Source: Pseudonocardia sp. HH130629-09 (GTDB lineage: Bacteria; Actinomycetota; Actinomycetes; Mycobacteriales; Pseudonocardiaceae). Taken from it: 64,000 nucleotides of DNA. Position numbers and translations under genes: made by a program. This document shows, piece by piece, positions 1 to 8,424 of this stretch; the stretch's first letter is position 1; every line of letters begins with the position of its first letter. Where the stretch lies: assembly GCF_001294645.1 (NCBI RefSeq), contig NZ_CP011868.1, forward strand, positions 3,844,001-3,908,000, read 5' to 3'. Below the pieces are notes generated by a model. It was given only the letters and a program-made list of their open reading frames with translations. It did not search any database and was not told where the DNA came from.

Positions 1-864
1 CGCGCCGCGCTGGTCTGGCGTCGCTACCGGCGCAACCGGCCCGCGATGGCAGGCCTGGTCGTCTTCGGTCTGCTGGTGCTGTTCTCCCTGGTAGGCGGGT
101 TCCTCTCCCCCTACGACCACACCGACGTCGACTTCGCGGCGCTGACCGCGGCGCCGTCGCTGGACCACCCGCTGGGCACCACGGCCGGCGGCAACGACGT
201 CTACGCCCAGGCCGTGCACGGCCTGCAGCGCTCGCTGACCATCGCCGTCACGGTCTCGCTGCTGACCACCCTGATCGCCGCGGTGGTCGGGGCGGGCGCG
301 GCCTACCTGGGCGGCGGCCGGACCTGGGCCCGGCGCGGCGAGCGCGTCCTGCTCACGGTCGTCCACTTCCTGATGGTGGTGCCGTCGTTCCTGATCCTGG
401 CGCTGGCCTCGCAGTGGGGGTCGGGCGACTACCGGATCCTGATCGTCGCCCTGACCCTGCTGGGCTGGATGACCACCGCCCGCGTGGTCTGGACCGTCGC
501 GACGACGCTGCGCGAGCGCGAGTACGTCTCGGCCGCCCGCTTCATGGGGGTGTCCGGGCCGGGGATCGTCTTCCGCCACCTCATCCCGAACATCGGCTCG
601 CTGCTCATCGTCACCTTCACCCTGAACGTGGCGAGCACCGTGCAGAGCGAGACCGCGCTGTCATTCATCGGGTTCGGCGTGCAGATCCCCGACGTCTCGC
701 TGGGCACGATGCTCGCCGACGGCGGCTCCTCGATGGCGACCGCACCGTGGATCTTCATCGTGCCGTCGGTGCTGCTGGTGCTGCTGACCGCGTCGCTCGC
801 GTTCGTCGGCGACGGCCTGCGCGACGCCCTCGACCCGACGTCCCGGGCCGGAGGCAGCGCATGA
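1..864 (+). CDS. Peptide-type ABC importer permease (DppC-like), 5' partial
   Basis: Inner-membrane permease of a dipeptide/oligopeptide/nickel-type ABC importer. The reading frame is open to the window edge, and the residues before the first ATG at 46 (RRYRRNRPAM) fit a DppC N-terminal tail, so the gene starts upstream. About five hydrophobic segments are visible, and the EAA-type loop lies around 'ARFMGVSGPGIVFRHLIPN', where permeases contact the ATPase. The stop overlaps the next ATG (ATGA at 861-864), indicating an operon with the ATPase and binding protein. Substrate unknown. Confidence 0.9.
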   Translation, partial: RAALVWRRYRRNRPAMAGLVVFGLLVLFSLVGGFLSPYDHTDVDFAALTAAPSLDHPLGTTAGGNDVYAQAVHGLQRSLTIAVTVSLLTTLIAAVVGAGAAYLGGGRTWARRGERVLLTVVHFLMVVPSFLILALASQWGSGDYRILIVALTLLGWMTTARVVWTVATTLREREYVSAARFMGVSGPGIVFRHLIPNIGSLLIVTFTLNVASTVQSETALSFIGFGVQIPDVSLGTMLADGGSSMATAPWIFIVPSVLLVLLTASLAFVGDGLRDALDPTSRAGGSA

Positions 865-2933
865 ACGCCCCCGTGCTGTCCGTACGCGACCTGATCGTCG
901 CGTTCCCCTCCGAGGCGGGCCGGGTGGCGGCCGTCCGCGGGGTCGACTTCGACCTGCTGCCCGGGCGCACGCTCGGCATCGTCGGCGAGTCCGGATCCGG
1001 CAAGTCGGTGACCTCGCTGGCGGTGATGGGGCTGCTGCCCGAGACGGCGTCGGTGACGGGCTCGATCACTCTGTCCGGCCGCGAGCTGGTCGGGTTGTCC
1101 GACGAGGCGATGTCCGGGATCCGCGGCGACGACATCGGGATGATCTTCCAGGACACGCTGTCCTCGCTGACCCCGATCTTCACCGTCGGTGACCAGCTCG
1201 TCGAGGCGATGCAGATCCACCGCGACATCGGCCGGGCGAAGGCCCGCGAGCGCGCGGTCGAGCTGCTCGACCTGGTCGGCATCCCCGACCCCCGGCGACG
1301 CGTCCGCGCCTTCCCGCACGAGTTCTCCGGCGGCATGCGCCAGCGCGTCATGATCGCGATGGCGATCGCGAACGACCCGGACGTGATCATCGCCGACGAG
1401 CCGACGACCGCCCTGGACGTCACCGTGCAGGCGCAGATCCTCGACGTGCTGAAGGTGGCGCGCGACGAGACCGGCGCCGCCGTCGTCATGATCACCCACG
1501 ACCTGGGCGTGGTCGCCGGGGTCGCCGACGACGTGCTCGTCATGTACGCGGGGCGCCCGGTCGAGACCGCCCCGGTGGACGAGCTGTTCGCCGCGCCGCG
1601 GATGCCGTACACGATCGGCCTGCTCGGTGCGGTCCCCCGCGTCGACAGCGTCGAGCGACGCCCGCTGGTCCCGGTGCCGGGCAGCCCACCCGCACCGACC
1701 GACCTGCCGACGGGCTGCCCGTTCGCGCCGCGCTGCCCGGTCGCCGTCGACGCCTGCCGCACCGCCGAGCCGCCGCTTCGGCCCGTCCCTGGTCGCGACG
1801 GCCACGCCGCCGCCTGCGTGCGGACCGGCGAGATCGTCGACGGTGCGATCGACGGCGAGCTCGTGTTCGCCGTTCCGGACCTCCTCCTCGACGACGACCG
1901 CGCCGGCGACCGCGAGGACCGCCCCGCGGTGCTGTCGGTGAGCCACCTGCGCAGGACGTTCCCCCTGATGAAGGGGTCCCTCATGCGACGCCGGGTCGGC
2001 ACGGTGCACGCCGTCGCCGACGTGAACCTCGACATCCGCCGCGGTGAGACCCTGGGCCTGGTCGGCGAGTCCGGCTGCGGCAAGACCACGACGCTGCTGG
2101 AGATCATGAACCTGCTCCCGCCGGAGAGCGGGACGATCGAGATCGCCGGAACCGACGTCGCGACGCTGCGCGGCCGCAGCGACATCGCCGCGCTGCGTCG
2201 CGAGATCCAGATCGTGTTCCAGGACCCGATGGGCGCGCTCGACCCGCGCATGACGGTCGGCGACATCCTCACCGAGCCGCTGCGGGCTGCCGGCTGGACC
2301 GACCGGGACCGGGTCGCCACCCGGGTCGACGAGCTGATGGCGCTGGTCGGGCTGGATCCGGAGCACGTGGACCGGTTCCCGGCGGCGTTCTCCGGCGGGC
2401 AGCGCCAACGCATCGGGATCGCCCGCGCGCTGGCGACGAGGCCGTCGCTGCTGGTGCTCGACGAGCCGGTGTCCGCCCTCGACGTCTCGGTGCAGGCCGG
2501 GGTGCTGAACCTGCTCACCGCGTTGCAGCGTGAGCTGGGGCTGAGCTACCTGTTCGTCGCGCACGACCTGTCGGTGGTGCGGCACGTCGCGGACCGGGTC
2601 GCGGTCATGTACCTGGGCCGGATCGTGGAGTCCGGCGCGGTCGCCGACGTGTTCGGCAACCCGCAGCATCCCTACACCCAGGCGCTGCTGTCGGCGATCC
2701 CGGTGCCGGACCCGCAGGTCGAACGGACCCGGCAGCGGGTTGTGCTCTCCGGGGACCTGCCCAGCCCGACCGACGACGCGCCGGGCTGCGCGTTCCTGGG
2801 CCGCTGCCCGCTGGCCCGGACGTTGTCCGAGCAGGAGCGCTCGCGCTGTGCCGGTGAGACCCCCGAGCTCCTGGTCAAGGACGGCGCGAGCGACGCCGAC
2901 TCCGACCACCGCAACGCCTGCCACTTCCGCTGA
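861..2933 (+). CDS. Fused DppD-DppF type ABC ATPase
   Basis: 690-residue double ATPase powering the peptide-type importer. The start at 861 is set by the ATGA overlap with the permease. First half: Walker A GESGSGKS near residue 42, signature FSGGMRQR, Walker B IIADEPTT. Second half: Walker A GESGCGKT near residue 402, signature FSGGQRQR, Walker B LVLDEPVS. Each half carries the C-terminal oligopeptide-transporter extension with clustered cysteines (CPFAPRCPVAVDAC and CAFLGRCPLA). In many bacteria these halves are separate genes; the fused form also occurs at 17018-18643. Confidence 0.93.
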   Translation: MNAPVLSVRDLIVAFPSEAGRVAAVRGVDFDLLPGRTLGIVGESGSGKSVTSLAVMGLLPETASVTGSITLSGRELVGLSDEAMSGIRGDDIGMIFQDTLSSLTPIFTVGDQLVEAMQIHRDIGRAKARERAVELLDLVGIPDPRRRVRAFPHEFSGGMRQRVMIAMAIANDPDVIIADEPTTALDVTVQAQILDVLKVARDETGAAVVMITHDLGVVAGVADDVLVMYAGRPVETAPVDELFAAPRMPYTIGLLGAVPRVDSVERRPLVPVPGSPPAPTDLPTGCPFAPRCPVAVDACRTAEPPLRPVPGRDGHAAACVRTGEIVDGAIDGELVFAVPDLLLDDDRAGDREDRPAVLSVSHLRRTFPLMKGSLMRRRVGTVHAVADVNLDIRRGETLGLVGESGCGKTTTLLEIMNLLPPESGTIEIAGTDVATLRGRSDIAALRREIQIVFQDPMGALDPRMTVGDILTEPLRAAGWTDRDRVATRVDELMALVGLDPEHVDRFPAAFSGGQRQRIGIARALATRPSLLVLDEPVSALDVSVQAGVLNLLTALQRELGLSYLFVAHDLSVVRHVADRVAVMYLGRIVESGAVADVFGNPQHPYTQALLSAIPVPDPQVERTRQRVVLSGDLPSPTDDAPGCAFLGRCPLARTLSEQERSRCAGETPELLVKDGASDADSDHRNACHFR

Positions 2934-2974
2934 CCCACCTCTGCCCCGACCGGGGAACCGAACGAAGGAGAGAC

Positions 2975-3277
2975 ATGCGCAGACCCATCCGACGCGGGGC
3001 GATGACCGCCGCCGTCGCGGCGCTGGCCCTGGTGCTGGCGGGCTGTGGCGGAGGTGGCTCCGGCGGGCCCGCGCAGACGGCCGAGTCGCTGTCGACGACG
3101 CCGTCGTACAACGCCCAGCCCTACGAGAACGTCAAGGACGGCGGCCAGGTCACCCTGCCGTTCCGCTCGGACCTGAACCCGCAGTTCAACGTCTTCCAGG
3201 GCGACATGACGACCGACACCCGGCTCGCCTGGGGCTTCTACAACCCGCTGGTCATCACATTGAGCCTTTCCCAGTAG
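2975..3277 (+). pseudogene. Peptide-type substrate-binding lipoprotein, truncated by IS5-type insertion
   Basis: N-terminal fragment of a family-5 solute-binding protein. RBS AAGGAG precedes ATG 2975. A signal peptide ends in a lipobox (VLAGCGG), followed by the mature start 'GGQVTLPFRSDLNPQFNVFQ' typical of the family. Normal proteins are about 500-550 residues; here native sequence stops at about 3260, where the IS terminal repeat begins, and a few IS-encoded residues are added before the stop. No 3' remainder is seen after the IS island, so the rest was deleted. The importer is probably inactive unless another binding protein serves it. Confidence 0.9.
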
Positions 3278-4249
3278 TGGGGAGCGGCTGGCGGCGACAC
3301 GCCGGGGGCGTGGAGGTGCTCAACGAGGGTGCGGGACCCCGGTAGAAGAGGTCGGTCCGCTCAAAGATCGACTCACCACCGAGGTCCCGCGTGCCCGATC
3401 CTGTCACCTACACCGCCGTGCTCCCGATCGGGGAGCCCACCGCGTCCATGTTGTCGCGGCTGTTGGCCGAGGAACGCCTCCGGCGCGGGACCCGGCGCGG
3501 GCGTCGGGCGCTGGACTGTGACCGCCACGCGGTGCTGGTGCTGCGCTGGTTCCTCGACGCGACCCGGGTCGCCCAGCTCGCCGCCGACAACCAGCTGAGC
3601 CTGTCGAGTACCTACCGCTACCTGCACGAAGGCATCGACGTTCTGGCCGCCGCCGCGCCTGGACTGCCCGGCGCGCTGCTCGCGGCCCGCACCGCCGGGC
3701 ACACCCACGTTCACCTCGACGGCACCGTGATCCACACTGACCGCTCCCGCACTCCCGGACCGACCCCGGGAGTGGATCTGTGGTGGTCGGGTAAGCACCA
3801 CGTCCACGGCGGGAACGTTCAGGTCCTCACCGCGCCTGACGGGTGGCCGTTGTGGACATCCCCGGTGCGCCCGGGCCGCGAGCACGACACCACCTGCGCC
3901 CGCGGCCACCCCGGCCTGCTCGACGCGATCGAGGACTGGACCGACGACACCCACGTCGTGCTCGCCGACCTCGGCTACGACGGTGAGAACACCCGCCTGA
4001 CCTGCCCGTTCAAGACCCCCACCGGCGGCGGACTGTCGGTGGACAAACGCACCGTCAACACGCTGCACTCCGCCACCCGAGCCCTGGCCGAACGCGGGAA
4101 CTCCCTGCTCAAGACCACCTTCAAGGCGCTACGCCGGGTCAGCTTCTGCCCCTGGCGGATCGGCGCGATCACCGCCGCCGCGCTCGTTCTCCTCCACGTC
4201 GAGCACGACCGAACCACATGATCAACCAGCACCTACTGGGAAAGGCTCA
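3261..4249 (+). mobile_element. IS5-type insertion sequence, copy 1
   Basis: Bounded by inverted ends TGAGCCTTTCCCAGTAG (3261 on) and its complement ending at 4249. It contains one transposase. No clear target duplication is found, as expected because the right flank is itself rearranged IS256 DNA. The insertion truncates the binding-protein gene at 2975. Confidence 0.85.
3391..4221 (+). CDS. IS5-family transposase
   Basis: 276-residue DDE transposase with an N-terminal helix-turn-helix region (residues about 50-80, 'VAQLAADNQLSLSSTYRYLHEG') and a DDE_Tnp_4-like catalytic part: HVHLDGTVIHTD (first Asp), VVLADLGYDG (second Asp) and ALAERGNSLLKT (Glu). GTG start at 3391 shortly after GAGGT. 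It is the only gene of its element and looks intact. It differs clearly from the second IS5-type transposase at 44835. Confidence 0.9.
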   Translation: MPDPVTYTAVLPIGEPTASMLSRLLAEERLRRGTRRGRRALDCDRHAVLVLRWFLDATRVAQLAADNQLSLSSTYRYLHEGIDVLAAAAPGLPGALLAARTAGHTHVHLDGTVIHTDRSRTPGPTPGVDLWWSGKHHVHGGNVQVLTAPDGWPLWTSPVRPGREHDTTCARGHPGLLDAIEDWTDDTHVVLADLGYDGENTRLTCPFKTPTGGGLSVDKRTVNTLHSATRALAERGNSLLKTTFKALRRVSFCPWRIGAITAAALVLLHVEHDRTT

Positions 4250-4263
4250 CTGTCGCTGTATGC

Positions 4264-5668
4264 GGGACTGTTTCAAGATCGGTGTTTTCGGCCCGACACG
4301 CCGGGCTGAGGTCCGGCGAGATGGGCACGGACAGTGATGACATCGGACCTTGTGGATCCAAGCGAGGGTGACCCGAAGCCTGCTCGGCAGGCGTCGGCGG
4401 AGCGGGCCGCTGCGGCGGCGATGGTGGCCGAGGCGAAGGCGCGCGGGCTGGCGTTGACCGGCCCGGACGGCCTGTTGAAGCTCTTTACCAAGAATGTTCT
4501 GGAAACGGCGCTGAACGAGGAGATGACCGAGCACCTCGGGCACGACAAGAACCGGGCCGACCCCGGCCGGGAATCCACCAACGTGCGGAACGGGTCCCGC
4601 TCGAAGACGGTTCTCTCGGATGCCGCGGGTGACGTGGAGATCGACGTTCCGAGAGACAGGGCCAGCACTTTCGAGCCGCAGATCGTGAAGAAGCGTCAGC
4701 GGCGCCTCACAGATGTCGACGAGGTCGTACTGTCGCTGTATGCGAAAGGGATGACGACCGGGGAGGTTTCCGCACATTTCGCTGACATCTATGGGGCGTC
4801 AGTATCGAAGGAGACGGTCTCGCGGATCACCGACAAGGTCGTCGCCGAGATGAATGACTGGGTTGGTCGGCCGTTGGATTCGGTGTACGCCGCGGTGTTC
4901 ATCGACGCTGTCCACGTCAAGGTCCGGGACGGGCAGGTCGCCAACCGGCCGGTCTACGCAGCCATCGGCGTCACCGTGGACGGCTGCAAGGACGTGCTGG
5001 GGCTGTGGATGGGCGTCGGCAGTGAGGGCGCGAAGTTCTGGATGAGCGTGCTGGTCGACCTGAAGAACCGCGGCGTGCGTGACGTGCTGTTCCTGGTCTG
5101 CGACGGCCTCAAAGGACTCCCGGAGGTCGTGGCCAACGTGTGGCCGCAAACCATTGTCCAAACCTGCGTCGTGCACCTGATCCGAAACACTTTCCGGCTG
5201 GTGGGTCGACAGGACTGGGACGCGGTGAAGCGCGACATCAAACCAATCTATGCCGCGCCCAACCCGAATGCAGCACTTATCGCTATGGATGAGCTCGACG
5301 AGAAATGGGGCCGTAAGTACGCGGCGATGATCCGGCTATGGCGCAACGCGTGGGAAGAGTTCGTGCCGTTCTTGGACTACGACGTCGAGATTCGAAGGGT
5401 GATCTGCTCTACGAATGCGATCGAATCGCTTAACGCCCGCTACCGGCGCGCGGTGCGGGCGCGTGGTCATTTCCCCACTGAGCAGGCTGCGATGAAATGC
5501 TTGTATCTTGTGACTCGCAGCCTGGACCCGACCGGGACGGGCCGCACGAGGTGGACGATGCGTTGGAAGCCCGTGATCAACGCGTTCGCCATCACGTTCG
5601 GTGACCGCTGGCCGGGAGCCGAGACCTACTGAGCAACGACGCCGAAACACCGATCACGAGACAGGCCC
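4264..5668 (+). mobile_element. IS256-family insertion sequence, complete copy
   Basis: Imperfect inverted ends: GGGACTGTTTCAAGATCGGTG at 4264 and the related complement ending GAGACAGGCCC at 5668. About 1.4 kb with one full-length transposase. The left flank 4250-4264 (TGTCGCTGTATGCG) matches an internal piece of the same transposase (about 4735-4748), so it probably landed in or beside an older IS256 copy. No target duplication is visible. Confidence 0.8.
4334..5632 (+). CDS. IS256-family (mutator-type) transposase
   Basis: 432-residue transposase, normal length for the family. First catalytic Asp in 'FIDAVHVKVRDGQ', second in 'LVCDGLKGLPE', and the C-terminal block 'STNAIESLNARYRRAVRARGHFP' typical of the mutator family. 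GTG at 4334 or ATG at 4337 could be the start. A 3' fragment of a nearly identical copy lies at 7893-8402. Confidence 0.93.
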   Translation: MMTSDLVDPSEGDPKPARQASAERAAAAAMVAEAKARGLALTGPDGLLKLFTKNVLETALNEEMTEHLGHDKNRADPGRESTNVRNGSRSKTVLSDAAGDVEIDVPRDRASTFEPQIVKKRQRRLTDVDEVVLSLYAKGMTTGEVSAHFADIYGASVSKETVSRITDKVVAEMNDWVGRPLDSVYAAVFIDAVHVKVRDGQVANRPVYAAIGVTVDGCKDVLGLWMGVGSEGAKFWMSVLVDLKNRGVRDVLFLVCDGLKGLPEVVANVWPQTIVQTCVVHLIRNTFRLVGRQDWDAVKRDIKPIYAAPNPNAALIAMDELDEKWGRKYAAMIRLWRNAWEEFVPFLDYDVEIRRVICSTNAIESLNARYRRAVRARGHFPTEQAAMKCLYLVTRSLDPTGTGRTRWTMRWKPVINAFAITFGDRWPGAETY

Positions 5669-5714
5669 GGGACGGTTCAGATTGGAACTGACCCCCGGCG
5701 TGGTGTGGTGATGG

Positions 5715-6566
5715 TCAGTCGTTGCTGGCGCGGTTGTGTTTGGCCAGGAGCTCGCGTCGGGCGCGGGTGCGGTAGGAGTCCCCGGACAGGGTCAGGACTT
5801 CGGCGTGGTGGACGAGGCGGTCGATCATGGCTGCGGCGACGACGTCGTCGGAGAAGGTCTCGCCCCAGCGGCCGAAGGGCAGATTGCTGGTGACCATGAC
5901 GCTGCCTTGTTCATAGCGGGAAGCGATGAGCTGGAAGAACAGGTTCGCTGCGTCCTGGTCGAACGGGATGTAGCCGACCTCGTCGATGATGATCAGTTTG
6001 TAGCGGCGGATCTTCTTCAGCTCGGCCTCGAGCCGGCCGCTCTGGTGCGCGGCGGCGAGTCTGGTGATCCAGTTGCTGGCGGTGTCGAACAGGACCGAGT
6101 AGCCGGCGTGGGCGGCTTTGACGCCGAGCCCGATCGCGAGGTGGGTCTTCCCGATCCCGGGCGGGCCGAGCAGGATCACGTTCTCGCACTTGGCGACGAA
6201 CGTGCTCGTGGCCAGGTGGGCCAGGATGTCGCGGCGCAGCGAGGGCAGATGGTCGAGGTTGAAGTCCTCCAAGGTCTTGACCTGGGGGAAGTGCGCGGTG
6301 CGGATCCGCATGACCGTGCCCTTGGACTCGCGGTCGGCGACCTGGCGCTGCAGCAGCGCGCCCAGATACTCCTCGTGCGACCAGTTCTCCTCACGGGCCT
6401 GGGCGGCAAGCTGTTCCCAGCTGGCCGCGATGGTCGGGGTCTTCAGGACCCGGGTCAGGTAGGCGATCATCGCCGGCAGTCCGTCGGGGACCGCGGCCAG
6501 CACCGGACCGGCCGGCCCCGAGCTCCCAGCGGGGTCGGTGGTGATCTTCGGTGGTGTGGTTGTCAT
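5715..6566 (-). CDS. istB: IS21 helper ATPase IstB
   Basis: 283-residue AAA+ ATPase that assists the IstA transposase. Walker A GPPGIGKTH, Walker B LIIIDEVGYI and the sensor-like 'MVTSNLPFGRWGE' are present. The ATG at 6566 overlaps the istA stop (ATGA), so the pair is translationally coupled. An open frame continues upstream on the same strand but is a shadow of istA. Confidence 0.93.
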   Translation of the reverse strand: MTTTPPKITTDPAGSSGPAGPVLAAVPDGLPAMIAYLTRVLKTPTIAASWEQLAAQAREENWSHEEYLGALLQRQVADRESKGTVMRIRTAHFPQVKTLEDFNLDHLPSLRRDILAHLATSTFVAKCENVILLGPPGIGKTHLAIGLGVKAAHAGYSVLFDTASNWITRLAAAHQSGRLEAELKKIRRYKLIIIDEVGYIPFDQDAANLFFQLIASRYEQGSVMVTSNLPFGRWGETFSDDVVAAAMIDRLVHHAEVLTLSGDSYRTRARRELLAKHNRASND

Positions 6567-7822
6567 GAGCTGCTCGCTTCCTCGGCAGTGGAGACGAAGT
6601 CGACACCGAACAGGGCGTCGTAGTCGGGCAGTGCGCGCAGGGTCACCGGGTGGCCGTCGAGGTGACGGCGTGCTGCGGCCTGTCGGGTGTTGCGGTCGTG
6701 GGCCAGGGCGCGGCGCATCGCCGCGGCGGTGTGCTGGTGCGCCGGGTCGGTGATCACCGCGTGGCGGGCCCAGCTGCGGTCGTGACGGGCGACGACCTGG
6801 CCGGCGCAGTAGACGACGACCTCGCGCGGTGAGGCGGCGACATCGACGAACCGGCCGATCATCTGCGGATCCACGGAGTAGTCGTTGGCATCGACGCGGA
6901 CGTAGTAGTCCCGTGCCAGCCGGATCCGCTGGGCCAGCCCGATCGGCGGGTCCAGCGGCGGCAGCGGAGTCATCGCCGCGTAGTCGTGGGCGAGCACGTC
7001 CACCGGGCGGCCGCCGATCGCTCGGACGGTGCGGGTGTTGGCCCGGGCCAGCCAGTCGTCGATCTGGTGGTTGAAGTCGGCTGGGGAGGCGAAGCGACGT
7101 CCGGGCAGGAACGAGGTCTCGAAGTAGCCGTTGTTGCGTTCGACCAGCCCCTTGAACTCCGGATCCCGCGGTGGGGCAAGCCGGATCCGGGTGGCCAGAG
7201 TGCCGGCGAACGCAGCGGCCGGTGCCGAGACCCGCCCGGTCCCGCCGATCGCAGACTCCCGGTCCCAGACCAGCGTGCGGGTCACCCGCCCGACGTCGCT
7301 GATCAGCTGCCACATCCCGGACAGGATGTCCCCGGCCTGGCGCGAGGGGATCATCGTCGCGGACAAGAACCGCGAGTAGCCCAGCGTCATCACCAGCACC
7401 GGTAGGACCCGTTCCTGGCCTGGGCCGACGGGGATCGTGGTCTCGGGGAACCACAGGTCGCACTGGGTGATCTCGCCCGGTGCGTAGGCGACCCGGTCGA
7501 CCGGGTCGATCCCGACATACTCGGGGCGGATCTGGCGGATCCGGTCCTTGAGCACGGTCAGCGAGTGCTCCCACCCGATCCGCTCTGCGATCACCGTGGC
7601 CGGCATGCGTGGGAACTGCGCCAGCAATGCCCGCACCTGCGGCTCGACCGCATCCGCCAGCGATCCCCGCGGGCCCCGTTCCCGCTTCGGCGGGCCCGGC
7701 GCCCGCAACGCGGAGCGCACCGTGTTGCGGGCCACCCCCAGCCGGCGGGCGATCTCCTTGATCGGGACACCCTCGGCCCGATGCAGACGACGGATCTCGG
7801 CCCAGTCCTCCACCGACAACAC
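6563..7822 (-). CDS. istA: IS21 transposase IstA
   Basis: 419-residue DDE transposase. N-terminal helix-turn-helix (residues 10-35, 'IRRLHRAEGVPIKEIARRLGVARNTV'-like region), first Asp in 'GEITQCDLWFPE', second in 'LVWDRESAIGG' and Glu in 'EFKGLVERNNGYFE'. Length and domain order are normal. The start at 7822 lies within the right terminal region of the element. Appears intact. Confidence 0.93.
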   Translation of the reverse strand: MLSVEDWAEIRRLHRAEGVPIKEIARRLGVARNTVRSALRAPGPPKRERGPRGSLADAVEPQVRALLAQFPRMPATVIAERIGWEHSLTVLKDRIRQIRPEYVGIDPVDRVAYAPGEITQCDLWFPETTIPVGPGQERVLPVLVMTLGYSRFLSATMIPSRQAGDILSGMWQLISDVGRVTRTLVWDRESAIGGTGRVSAPAAAFAGTLATRIRLAPPRDPEFKGLVERNNGYFETSFLPGRRFASPADFNHQIDDWLARANTRTVRAIGGRPVDVLAHDYAAMTPLPPLDPPIGLAQRIRLARDYYVRVDANDYSVDPQMIGRFVDVAASPREVVVYCAGQVVARHDRSWARHAVITDPAHQHTAAAMRRALAHDRNTRQAAARRHLDGHPVTLRALPDYDALFGVDFVSTAEEASSS

Positions 7823-7892
7823 CCCCTCAGCGTCGTGCAGAGGGGGTCAATCCCAAGCCGACGCTAGGGGGTCAGTCTGAGCCCGTCGTCGA

Positions 7893-8402
7893 CAAACCTG
7901 CGTCGTGCACCTGATCCGAAACACTTTCCGGCTGGTGGGTCGACAGGACTGGGACGCGGTGAAGCGCGACATCAAACCAATCTATGCCGCGCCCAACCCG
8001 AATGCAGCACTTATCGCTATGGATGAGCTCGACGAGAAATGGGGCCGTAAGTACGCGGCGATGATCCGGCTATGGCGCAACGCGTGGGAAGAGTTCGTGC
8101 CGTTCTTGGACTACGACGTCGAGATTCGAAGGGTGATCTGCTCTACGAATGCGATCGAATCGCTTAACGCCCGCTACCGGCGCGCGGTGCGGGCGCGTGG
8201 TCATTTCCCCACTGAGCAGGCTACGATGAAATGCTTGTATCTTGTGACTCGCAGCCTGGACCCGACCGGGACGGGCCGCACGAGGTGGACGATGCGTTGG
8301 AAGCCCGTGATCAACGCGTTCGCCATCACGTTCGGTGACCGCTGGCCGGGAGCCGAGACCTACTGAGCAACGACGCCGAAACACCGATCACGAGACAGGC
8401 CC
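7893..8402 (+). pseudogene. IS256 transposase 3' fragment with right end
   Basis: Identical in reading to the last ~153 codons of the complete IS256 transposase (match starts at 5159 of that copy), including the stop and right terminal repeat, except one substitution (QAAM becomes QATM). The 5' part is replaced by the IS21 right end. It indicates a second, older IS256 copy split or deleted by IS21. Confidence 0.9.
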
Positions 8403-8424
8403 CCGCCGCGGAGAAGAAGGCGCT

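Larger units (their letters stand above)
5669..7892 (-). mobile_element. IS21-family insertion sequence
   Basis: Carries istA and istB on the minus strand. Ends are inferred from related terminal sequences: CTGACCCCC with a nearby CAGA/CAGT repeat on the left (about 5678-5696) and its complement GGGGGTCAGTCTGAG on the right (about 7867-7882). The right end abuts IS256-derived DNA that begins at 7893; the left end abuts the complete IS256 copy. Exact ends and target duplication are not resolved. Confidence 0.75.

Noticed and set aside
429..2924. Long open frames antisense to the ABC transporter genes, and similar ones throughout
   Set aside because: They are GC-rich shadow frames full of Arg, Pro and Gly with no domain; the opposite strand holds clearly recognisable genes.
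4250..4264. Target duplication of the complete IS256 copy
   Set aside because: The left flank does not match the right flank (GGGACGGTTC); it instead matches the interior of the IS256 transposase, so it is treated as a remnant.
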